Positions 10,457 to 21,000 of a stretch of DNA of 64,000 nt are shown here, one piece after another. Origin of the DNA: Biscogniauxia marginata (taxonomy: Eukaryota; Ascomycota; Sordariomycetes; Xylariales; Xylariaceae); NCBI GenBank assembly GCA_022695795.1, contig MU404107.1, positions 124,001 through 188,000 on the forward strand, in the 5' to 3' direction. The notes below the pieces were generated by a model. The model ran no database searches, was not told the origin of the DNA, and saw nothing but the letters and a program-made list of their open reading frames with translations. The stretch's first letter is position 1, and the number at the start of each line of letters is the position of its first letter. The position numbers were made by a program, and so were the translations under genes.

Positions 10457-13380
10457 GACATACATATGTTCAATTATCCTCTTCTGACACTGACAAGCTA
10501 TAGTGTCTTCACCACAGCGAGAAAACCTCGTCAAGAGTAAAGTGCGCGACGCTTGACGATAGCTGCATACCGGGAAGGGAACTAATAATAATTATGCTTT
10601 TGCGGATCCTGTAGGGAGTACAATACATGGTCGCACCAATTACACGTTTCGCATTGTGAGCGTCGAGCTCTCGCAGACCTGATTGGGGAAACACAAAATC
10701 GTCCACCCCAGTGGCTTCAACAACGAGCTCTGACTGCCGTTATCTAAGGTAGCCACACGGTTATAACATGTTCGTATATCCGTTTGCTAGGGGATCTCGT
10801 AGGCTCGTGGCAGCTGAGACATCATCCCAGCCACAACTTGGTGTGATGTCTACCATATAGGTAGCACCATGGTAAAACATTCTTTACGGCAACGATTCTG
10901 CGAGCCATAATGGCATTTCGGGTACGAGGGACCGAGACATATGCATGCTGTAAGCCCCAGCGCAATTTATTGCTAATGTGTTTTGCCGTCAAGACTCTCG
11001 AGTGGACGCTTGGCGTGGTGGTAGTTGATAGTAGCAGCGATGGGAAGGGGAACCTGACGTGTAAACCGAGAGCTCGCGTGGAATGTGATGCAGGGCTTAT
11101 TCTACAGGCTTCGGAGCCAGTTCCTTGCTCCTCGTATCGCGCGTCGTGTGCCCCGCGGAGAAGAAAAAGAAAGAAAAAAAAGGAAAGGGGGGAGGAGTCG
11201 AGCCTCCAATCCCGGCTAGTCTACCTTGTTGATCGCATAATAAAATCATTTAAAATTCAAACCTTTCTCTTAGGTGCTTTTTCAAACCCTTTTCTATACA
11301 AGCTAACAATTAGCTTTACAAGATCTTTCACGTACCGTTATCAGGGTTACATGTGCCTTCATGTAAAAATGGCATAATAACTAGGTACATTATATATATA
11401 AGACCAGGATAACTGAGCTGGTCTGGAGAGGAATGAGGAATGTCTACTTAGAGCCGTCTTTAATTGGCTCACCTAACAAGAGACAGACCCCTCGCGGCTA
11501 GCTTCTGTCAACTCTGTGTTGTATGGTGTCTGTGCGTCGACAAGCGGTGCTGGGGTTCCGATGACATGCATATGTATATATGTACGGAATATAACAAGGG
11601 ACAGGATACAACTACTACCGTATACCGGTATATTGTAAGCGGTTAAAGGACGGCGATCATCACCCCCTTTTTGCGTGAGCTTATTTATTTTCGGTCTGGG
11701 TGATCACCTGCCTAGGTATCCATCCTTTATGAAAAGGAAAAGGAAAAGGAAAAGGAAAAGGAAAGGGAAAGAAAAGACCCAGTGTGGCGAGTAGTTAATG
11801 ATTAAGAAAGGCGTGTACCTACCTTACCTAACTAGGTTATATGCTCACGCAAGAGGAAGCGAGCAGAGTGGGGGGGAGGAAAGGAAAAGAACCTGGCGTG
11901 TACCCCATATAATAAGATGTGCTTTTCTCTTCTATCAAGAAAACACTATCTACCTTCTCCGCGAGGGTTTGGTAACCCCCACCCCCCCTCCCCCCCAACA
12001 AAAGAAAAAAGAAAAAAAGAAAGCCCTCGGGTATTAGTTAGGTCGTTTTGATATTTGTCTTTTCGCCAACGTCTACGGCAGTTTCGAGAACACCGATCTT
12101 ACCCTATAGCGTAACCCATATACGCCTCATCGCGGCTTATTATGCCTCCCTAATAATAGTATCATAAGTGCTTAGGTAAGTAAGTAGTTAGCGAACATGC
12201 TGGCTAGTGACGATTCCGACTTAAGACTCCATTACTTATGTAGGTAGAACCAAAGGGCTAAGACCCCGACGGACGTTTACTGTCAGGGTACCGGACCTAA
12301 TAGAAAGGAGCACAGCGAGATACTAATAGCGCTATTAGGAATCGAATCTAAACTCGCTAATACTCCAACTATAATGTCTCAGGTATCGGGTTTGATATAA
12401 GCAAGCAAGTAACTAAGTAGAGTGCGTCCTTTCAAAAGCCGGCCAAATATGAAAGAAAGGTCATAAGATGATTTATTAGACCTGTGTTCCCTGATCTAGT
12501 ACTTACATAGGATTGCGATTTATAGTTTCGCTGGCTTCCGATTCGATTATGTATCATGATACCTAATCACCAAAACATAAACGTCATCAAGCTTTTTTCC
12601 CCCAGGCAGCGCTAGACTGGTAGAGAATGAAGTTTCTTTCGAGACGTTTATATGCCTAGGCAGTCTCTCCTTGGGGATGTTGTGTGCATCCAAAAGAAGA
12701 ATGCGTGGATGGTAGCATAGTCTTTTGCGAATTCCGATAAATCATCAACTGCGTCAAGACTTGCCTGAAGGCATAGATACGACTTGATGCTTGTTAGCCG
12801 ATCCTTTCTGCGCTTTTATACATCAAGTATCACTAAAGCACCGAGTTTTCAGGTTTCTCCTAGATTGTCCCTGCAATGAGACTGTCCAGGGTCTGTTGAG
12901 CGATGCATTGCCAGCTTTTTCTAACTCTAGTGGAGAATGATATAATGATGTAGGTTGCCATCGGGAGTCTCACGTCAGGGCTAAGCGCGTTGAAAAAAAG
13001 AAAAAAAAGAAAAAGACGTGACTACTCCCAATTCTTGGGGCTGGCATGAATAACTCTCCTATAAAGTCTGTCACCTGTATGCTCATGAATGATAGTCAGG
13101 CTAAACTTTGCGATCAAACTACTTGATTCTCAAGGAATCAGTGCATGCTATCCTTAACAGTCGACTATTGCACCTAGGAGATCAGGAGACGAGTAATAAA
13201 GCCAATCGACATATAACTGATAGTTTTAACAGTGCTATGCTACAGAGGTATTAATGCTAAATTATGTGCAGCTCCTGTTTTCAGCTCGATTAGAATCGAG
13301 GCTAAACATTTGATAGGGATGCTGAGTGTTCGACTCGAGAATGGATGGACTATCCGAGATGGATCCGAAGAATGGGTAGA
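10457..13380. other. intergenic, (GAAAAG)n microsatellite, no gene seen
   Basis: About 2.9 kb. A hexanucleotide microsatellite (GAAAAG)n of about six units lies at 11731-11770. Poly-purine runs occur at about 11161-11192 and 12000-12020, and poly-C near 11975-11997. The 155-codon open frame at 10910-11377 has low-complexity Lys/Arg runs and no domain and is not called. No tRNA was recognised. Confidence 0.45.
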
Positions 13381-14377
13381 TCATTTAGTCTCGGTGGCCT
13401 GACCGGGATCGATCTTGAGAGAGAAGTCAACGTGGGGAGTACCTTGGTGTATGGAGCTTGTCGAGATGATGTCGATGTCTACGGAAAATAACCAATTAAC
13501 CCCAAGATGCGTTGAGAATATTGGTACTGTTTGGAAACTCACCATTGTTGGCGTAATCGAACACGTTATCCTCACGGAGGCCACCGCTGACTTCGATTAA
13601 GAACTCGCGCTTGCCCTTCCATTTCTCCCGTAGGCTCTTTGCTGAAATCTTGACCCCTTCGCCCGTGAAGTTATCCAGCATGACCACGTCCGCACCAGCC
13701 GCGATAGCCTCGTCCGCCTCGTCCTCGTTCTGCACTTCCACCTCAATCTTCAGTGCGAACCCACCAACCATCTTGGCAGTCTGGACGGCCTCTGTGATGC
13801 TTCCTCGACTCCAGACGTGGTTGTCCTTCAGCATGATCATGGAGCTCAGGTCCATGCGGTGCGTGTCGGCGCCACCGACTAGCATGCCGTACTTCTCGAC
13901 GATGCGGAACCCCGGAGTCGTCTTTCGGGTACCGGCTAATATGCCTTCGTAACCCGCACTTCTCAACCTGAGCAATAGATCCCGGCTGACGGTAGCAATC
14001 CCCGAACACCTAGCCAGTAGATTCAACCCCACTCGTTCCGCTAACAACAGGCCTCGCGCGGGCCCGGTGACCGTGGCTATCTTTGTCTTCTTCGATCCAT
14101 CGTGCGCCCTGTTGATATAGCTTCCCTCGACAGCGTGCCACTCAACGCTACATCCGCATTGCTTGAAGATCTCGTTGAAGAAGGGAACACCGGCTATGAT
14201 GCCGGCGCTCTTGGCCCACAGGGTTGCGGTTCGAGGGTGTTCCCCCACAACGAAGCCAGCATAATCGTAGGAAGGGGTATCTTCGGCAAGCCATGTGGTG
14301 ATCTGGGATTTCCAGCTCGGGGGCAGGAGGTGCTCCAGGGAGCCGTGGTGGATGGGTTGGTCGGTATGGGTATGCAT
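13381..14377 (-). CDS. nicotinate-nucleotide pyrophosphorylase (quinolinate phosphoribosyltransferase), two exons
   Basis: Minus-strand exons 14377-13543 and 13478-13381 join in frame to 310 codons plus TGA. The 64-nt intron (13542-13479) has donor GTGAGT and acceptor TAG. The product converts quinolinate and PRPP to nicotinate mononucleotide, the entry step of de novo NAD synthesis (BNA6/NadC family). Visible motifs: LLPPSWKSQITTWLAEDTPS at the N-terminus; GLNLLARCSGIAT; ILAGTRKTTPGFR, the conserved T-R-K-T-T-P substrate-binding loop; HRMDLSSMIMLKDNH; VVMLDNF; and the closing IDIISTSSIHQGTPHVDFSLKI, split by the intron. Length fits the family (about 290-310). The start is the first in-frame ATG and its N-terminus fits the family. 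Neighbours are unrelated, so this looks like a standalone housekeeping gene. Confidence 0.93.
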
Positions 14378-15237
14378 TCGGATCGAGGGGGGGATGAAAT
14401 CGATGTCGGAGCTGTTGTCCGCGTTGGGTTTGAAGTCGGAAGTGTGGTTTGGAGGAGGAGTCTAATTGAAGGGACGGAGATGTCAAGATGAGGTCACCAG
14501 GAGTTGTCTTTGGGATCTTCTAGTTTCGTTAAGCCGTTTCAATCCGCCATCAAAATGACGGGACTACCTACCAAGGTACCTTAGTAGGTATGTACGGTTT
14601 AAACTGTAGGTACCTAAGGTATTGCTTTCTCGCGGGGGAGGGGCCATGCCGATCATGTATTATGTGCTAAGTACATATGTAGTACCGAGATCTTGACACC
14701 TGCCCGGCACTGTCCACACACCACAAGTACGGAGGTACATGTACGTTGCGTATTCGGTGCCTGTTTCCAGTAGTACTACCTTATCTCTCTTTACCTTTTA
14801 CTACGTGGTGACAACATCACAAAAGACACAAAGACTTGCAGACGAGACATGCTTTGTACACAGCAAATATGTTGATTTGTTTACATTGCCATAAACCATA
14901 CCTCCCACCTGCACTGAGTAGAGAATGAAGAGATTCTCTGGTTACGCCGGCTTAGTATACACTGGCAGGTAACCCAAATTGAAAGATTTCTTGGTGTCAT
15001 CTCAACCCTAGTCTCCATTGTCCACGTCTCTGTCAAGCTCTCCCCAAGCCGTGTCTCGGTGATGTATTCAAGGCATATGGATCCTAAACCAACCAGCTCT
15101 ATGCTGTGGTTCAAGCAAGGGGGATATAGTCATCTGCTTCCATGGGTTGGACTGACTGGCAGGTTCGAGCATAGACAGCTCGATATGTTGATGTCACGCC
15201 GCTTCACCAGACTTCTTTTCACCTTGTTGTTGAGCTG
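14378..15237. other. intergenic with a short inverted repeat
   Basis: About 0.86 kb. An imperfect inverted repeat at about 14567-14615 (ccaaggtaccttag ... taggtacctaaggt, centred on ggtttaaact) lies upstream of the phosphoribosyltransferase gene. A 77-codon open frame on the minus strand (15114-14881) has no recognisable features. Confidence 0.4.
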
Positions 15238-15846
15238 TTACTTGGTATCTTTCCTCCTTGTTTCTTGGTGGGAGTTGCGAACACACGTGAAGCTGGTTGC
15301 CTGAATTAGTAAGAAATCTTGAATATCGGAATGTTTTATCGCAAAGACTTCATTGCTCACCTGCCGTGTTCCAGTTGACTGCCCGGCCTGACGGTTTTGT
15401 GCAACGTATCGTGGAAATTTTCCGCGAGAGACTGCCATCTGTGAACTGCGTGCAGCATCTGCTATGGCTCCCCTAGTATTCCAATTCCCTTGAGGTGTCT
15501 GAGTTGTTGCACCGGGGCCGAACCTCTCGATGACCACTTGGCATTCTTGGCCTGGCACCGGCGGATCCAATGTAATCATACAGTGGGTGCCAGCAGGAAT
15601 ATATTTTGACACCCATGCTTGTTTGACCTCGTGGGCAAGGTCTACGTTATGCGGCCGGAGTCTCATTCTCAGTAGAAGGTTGCTTTCGTAGTCGACCTTT
15701 CCATACTGCGACAGATCCCATCCCTTTTGCTGCTCAGAGGGCAGAGCTCGGAAGAGGCACGATATCTTACCCGGTCCAGGCGGATTTTGCCAGAGGCGTC
15801 CAACCAGTTGCTTGTCGTCTAAGTTGTAGATGTTTTCTGCCATCAT
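15238..15846 (-). CDS. hypothetical protein, 202 aa
   Basis: I do not recognise this protein. The frame runs from an ATG-ATG pair (15846/15843) to TAA at 15240-15238. The open frame extends 28 codons further upstream, but the MMAENIYNLDDKQLVGRLW start looks more natural. The body (NPPGPGKISCLFRALPSEQQ, then WDLSQYGKVDYESNLLLRMR) has normal composition and no membrane segment or signal peptide. A Gln/Arg-rich tail begins after about residue 150. Near the 3' end a GTGAGC donor and a TTCAG acceptor bracket an in-frame 60-nt stretch (VSNEVFAIKHSDIQDFLLIQ) that could be an intron; splicing it keeps the frame and removes 20 residues. Being long and of ordinary codon use, it is probably a real gene, but expression is not shown. 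Confidence 0.5.
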   Translation of the reverse strand: MMAENIYNLDDKQLVGRLWQNPPGPGKISCLFRALPSEQQKGWDLSQYGKVDYESNLLLRMRLRPHNVDLAHEVKQAWVSKYIPAGTHCMITLDPPVPGQECQVVIERFGPGATTQTPQGNWNTRGAIADAARSSQMAVSRGKFPRYVAQNRQAGQSTGTRQVSNEVFAIKHSDIQDFLLIQATSFTCVRNSHQETRRKDTK

Positions 15847-17280
15847 GAATACCTGGTTTACTTGACTAAACCTGTTAGAATGCGATAACGATACGATGGT
15901 AAAGACTGGAATTTGCCCAGGTGCGCGCAAAGCGTGGGCAAGTGAAGATCATCACGCGTCGTGCAATCGTTCCTCGAGGTTACCACGGCACCCAAACAAC
16001 TTGACTCTTACACAGCCTTGGCCTTACTCTACTCGATGTCCCTTTTTTACCATCCAAGCTTCTCAGCTCTAGACGGGTACGTATTCCCCCCTCCATTGGT
16101 TATGTTGGATTACTTATTCACTCTTGTACCGTTGGCATCGCTGTGCTAGATATGAAGTTGCCTTGGTAACCCCGTGGTAATAATTTAGGAACCAGAATAT
16201 TCAAACACAAATATATCTAGACTTGGGTACATGTTCCTGCCACAAACACACATTATCGCTAGCTAAATATTAAATAGGACCAAAACACTCTCCCCTCCCT
16301 CTTCCTACACTTCTTTACTAGGACTCAAGCATCTGTGCGAACCCATAACTCTTAACACTCTAGAGCCCAGGTATTTGGGGGGGAAGATGATAGGCTACTA
16401 CCCATCCAGGAGTTAGTTAAACAGGAGCTCGGGAAGGGTACCAAGAAATACCGGAGGCAAGAAGAACAGGGGATTTCCCCCTTCTTCTACCTATGCCATC
16501 GCCTCGGCTATTTTCGTCACTTGATTCAAAGTCTGAGGCTTGGTTTCTAGAGTTGAAGTGATTTCGCGCCGCAATAAATCTGGCACCTTCGCTGCCGCCC
16601 CCCTCTGCGCCGAGCTCTAGGAGATGTTGCGGTACCTGAGTAAGGATTAGTCTCATATTCTGTCTATCTAGTGGAATAAAATACCGGTAAGCTCTAGAAA
16701 GCTATACACCACTTCTAAGGGTGGTTTTGAACTGTTAGGACGCTGTGTATCGCTTGGATATGCTCACCCTCGAGTCAAGGGAGACTTCCGTCCGGACTTA
16801 TCATCTCGTGGTACTAGACCATGTTTCAATACGGCAGGTTACCCCCAATGAAACTTCCGGACCTACCACTTTCCTCGATGAATATTTCAATATTTGGAAG
16901 GGAGAGCAAGATATCCTTGGGACGCATTAATTTCAGTGTTCCCCTTTTTCAATCTGCGAGAAATGCGAATCGCTTAATCTAGGACATGGACACTATTATT
17001 GATGTGCCAACCAAAAAGGGCCCTCGACACCAGTGATTGGAAGACTATTAATCTAGTTACCCTGATTGAGAGAGGTCTCCTTAGGCCGGCAAGTCAATTA
17101 CATATCGCCCAGGATACACTGTTCCCACGGCGCCGTATCAGAGCCACTGCACTCACTCATCTGAACTAGCCAGTTTATAATTCTCGGATTTGAACACAAC
17201 AGGACTAGGTAGACAGTCATCGACTTCCAGGGTGTATACATCGTCAACTTCTCACTCTGATATTTATGTGGCATCGATAA
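15847..17280. other. intergenic, nothing recognised
   Basis: About 1.4 kb of balanced composition. Short open frames at 16417-16656 (minus), 16745-16930 (plus) and 17098-17304 (minus) have no start context, splice support or domain. The stretch leads up to the retroelement block at 17,823. Confidence 0.4.
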
Positions 17281-17565
17281 GAAAGTGCCGTACATCCTGA
17301 TCATCGTCAGTTGCGTGCACCTCCGTCACAAGGCTCCCTGGGACACATTCGTCAGAACCCAGTCGTCTGGAGGCAAGAAATTGCTCTGCTACAAGGAGAT
17401 GGCGATAACTTCATCGTTAAAGCATTCCTTAGATTGCGCTCTGGAGGTAAGATTATTTCCAAACAATCTACGACTAATCATACTCACATAGACTTCTCAA
17501 CCAGAACACATATTGCATGTAACAGTCGCCTGGTGGTATTAATAGGTTGGGTTTGTTATGTTTGA
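17281..17565 (+). CDS. possible gene fragment next to the retroelement block
   Basis: An open frame without its own ATG runs from 17281 and reads LGHIRQNPVVWRQEIALLQG then DGDNFIVKAFLRLRSG. A good donor (GTAAGA at 17447) and a 45-nt candidate intron (17447-17491, with ctaat branch and TAG acceptor) join it in frame to a tail ending TGA at 17563-17565. The splice signals suggest a real last-exon pair, but the 5' part was not found. It may be a truncated gene cut off from its start, since it lies about 260 bp from the LTR at 17,823. I cannot name a family. Confidence 0.25.
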   Translation, partial: ESAVHPDHRQLRAPPSQGSLGHIRQNPVVWRQEIALLQGDGDNFIVKAFLRLRSGGKIISKQSTTNHTHIDFSTRTHIACNSRLVVLIGWVCYV

Positions 17566-17822
17566 TTCTTTTTCTTTTCCCCGTAAATAACTGTGTTTCG
17601 GTCGAGTCTCTCGAGAATCATAACACTCCCTCATAGATGGTCTCCGCCAACTAGGCGAAAACGTATCTCTAGTCTAGACAGGGGTAAGCCCATTAGGCTG
17701 GTTAGGTCGGAATGAGACTAAATAAAGAAGAATAGCGTATTTGACGTTGTGTTTGAGATTGCCCACTTCATTACTTTTTGTTGGTCTATGAGGTACTCAT
17801 GAACTGCTTTCTATGCTACAAA

Positions 17823-18074
17823 TGTCATGAGTCCATTCCATAGGAAGTTGAGAGAAGGGTCAGGCAGGAATGCAGTATATATTAACGTTTAATCAGAAAT
17901 AAACAGGTAAATTAGAGACAAAAAGCAGACGTATAAAACATAGTATTATATATGGTATACTAATATAAAAAGAGATTAAAAAACCTTAAATCGAAAAAAA
18001 AAGCTTAAAAAGATAAAGCTCGACTTAGTTAAATATATTATTATTTCACCGGCTTTTTTTATAACCCCTTAATA
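17823..18074 (+). repeat. LTR of element A, 5' copy (252 bp)
   Basis: It aligns without gaps to 34159-34410. The first 90 bases or so keep G and C and seem close to the ancestral sequence (for example agagaagggtcaggcaggaa). From about 17,940 on, both copies are similarly AT-shifted. The common end is ataaccccttaata. Confidence 0.9.
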
Positions 18075-21000
18075 TTATATTTAATTATTTAGTTTATATA
18101 TTAAAACTTTAATTTTTTTATAAATCTTATATTTAAAACTATTTTAAGTTACTTTTAAAACATGAACTTAATTAAATTTATTAAGTTTAAAACTAAAAAG
18201 TATTAATTATTTTTATATCTTTATATTATATTACTTTTAATTAATACACGTTTATTATACTTTTAAATATTTTATTTAATATGTTTTAACTAAAATCCCT
18301 TTAATTAATTAATATAAACGTTGTTATTTTATATACGTCTCCTTTTTTCGACGTAATTATAAATTAGATTTTTATTAACGATTTTTAACTTTAATTTAAA
18401 AAACTCGTAAACCGAATAATTTAAACTTTAAACGACATTATAAATTTCGTTTTTATTAAAAGAAAAATAAATAATAAAATCTTAAATTAAATTTATATTA
18501 ATTATATTATTTTATATAACGTTATATATTAAGCTTATTAAAATTACAAATAACTAATTATTAATATTAATAACTTTAAAAGCGAAATTATTTAAATTAT
18601 TAATTATTTCATCGTTTTAATTTATAAAAAAATCGCTAATTTAACTAAAAACGTTAAAACTTATTAAAACTTAATAAAATAATTAAAATAATTAAAATTT
18701 AAAATAAAATTTAATAAAACACTTTATAAACCATAAAAAACTTATATAATAACTAATTAAAACTTTATAAATAAGATATTAAAATCGAAAAATAAATTTA
18801 AATTAAAAAAGCGATATTAACATTTTAATAATCAAAATTATAAAGTAAAATACTTATTTTAACTAATAAACTTAAAAATAAATGAAAAAAGTTAAATAAT
18901 TAATTAAAAAGGCTTTAAATACTTTTTAAAATATAATTAATTTAAACGAATATTTATAAACTATTAATAATTAAAAAAACAAGAACTATTAATAAGTAAC
19001 TCTCGTTTTTAATTATTTTTAACACCGAGAATCTTATTAACTCCTTATTTTATGTCGCTTCTTAAAATCTTATTTATAATCTTTCGATTTTTATAAAAAC
19101 ACTCCCTTAATTAACCTTATTTATATTCACCTCGATATCACATTAAAAAAGAAAAACCGCGATTATTCCCCTTTATTATAAAAATAACGACCTCTTAATA
19201 TTAACTAAAAAGATATAACTTTAAAAATAAAAAAAGAAATTTATAAAAATATTAATTAAATAAGCACTATTTTCTTAATAAGTAAATAACTTAAAAAGTA
19301 ATAATAATAATAATAACGACGATAATAATAACCATTAAAAACTACCTCGAAAACCTTTTTATAAGCTACTTAAAAAGAACTTGTTACTTGTTAAATTATT
19401 TAAAAAAGACTTAATTAAAATATTACTTTATTATAATAACTTATTAAAACTTTAAACAAATAAAACTCTTAACTTTAAATAATTAAATTTACGTTTTATA
19501 ACGATAAATTTTTTTTCGAACTTAATAAATATTTATTATAACTTTTTTAAAAATAATAACTTTAAATTAATATTAAAAACAAATAAAAAATCTTGTTAAT
19601 ATTTATATAATAAATAACTAAATTAATTATTTTATTTTTATTTAAAAACAATTTTATAATACCGCTAAACCTTTTAAACGGCTTTAAAAGTTTAAAAAAC
19701 TTAAATATTAAGAAAATATTACGTATTATATTATAAAAGTTATAAACTTAAATTTATTAACTAAATTAACAAGGCTTTAACTTTAAAACATTATTTTTGA
19801 AGTATTTCTCGCCAAAATATTTAACCTTAATAAAAAAGTAAAATAAATATATAAAGTTAAACAAGTTAACCTCGCTTAACTAAAAAAAAGCGAGTTTAAT
19901 TTTAAGAAATTTAAAAATCCGGATAAGTAATAAAACAAAAATAAAACTTTATAAACTTTTAAAAGATCTTAAAACTTAAAAAAAAAGAAGAAAACTTAAT
20001 ATTAATAAAAAGGACATTTAATTAATAATAAAAAGAGTTTTAAAAAAAGTAAACTAAAAAATTATTAATAAATAAAAAAAGAAAAAGATTATATATTAAA
20101 TATAAAAAAATACTTATAAAACCAAAAAATGCTACATTAAAAAAGACGTTAATAAAAATAAATTATTACTCTCTTTAAAAAATAAAATAATAATAATTAA
20201 AAAAACTAAAAAAACTAAAGAAAAATCGTAAAAAAAAGAATTTAAAGATAAAAAAGCTAATTTTTATAAGTTTAACTTAAAAATAAAGGATTTTTAATAA
20301 GTTACTTTGCTTTATTAATAAAAACATTTTAGCTTTCGAGTAATACGAAAAGTTATAATCCTTCTCGTGATACGATTTAAATCCTTTTCATTTAAAAAAA
20401 TAAAAACCTTATATTACGACTGGAAATTCAAGCTATATACAAAGCTTTAAATAAAAACAATAACTTATCTTCGAATTATCCTTAAATAATTTTAATTATT
20501 AAACGCGCGATTAAAAAAATAACTTTTACGGCGTTTAAACGAATAAAAATAAAAAGTTAATTTATTATATTTATAATAATCCTTTTTAATAAACGTATAA
20601 TTACTATTAAAGTCTTATTAAACTTAAATAGTTTTATATCCCTTATAAATTAAAGTTTCGTTAAAATATATAAAATCTCTTTTTATAAAAAACTTATACC
20701 CGAGATTATTAAAGTTTATAACGAAATAATTACTCTTAATATAAATATTTATTTTATTTTAAATATTATTATTCGAAAAAAAACATTATAATTAACTTTC
20801 CTTTAAAGTTATACCTTTTAATTATAATTATAACGTTATACTTTCTTATTAATAAATAACTAAATATAAACTTTTTTAATTATATATAAATAATAAAACT
20901 AAAATCTTTTTTAAATCTCTTTATTATTATAAATATTATATTAAAATATAAGTTAATAATATCTCCTTTTTTTATAATAAAAACGTCGCTTATTAAAAAG

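Noticed and set aside
10910..11377. 155-codon open frame
   Set aside because: Ends in low-complexity Lys/Arg runs made by a poly-purine tract; no family features.
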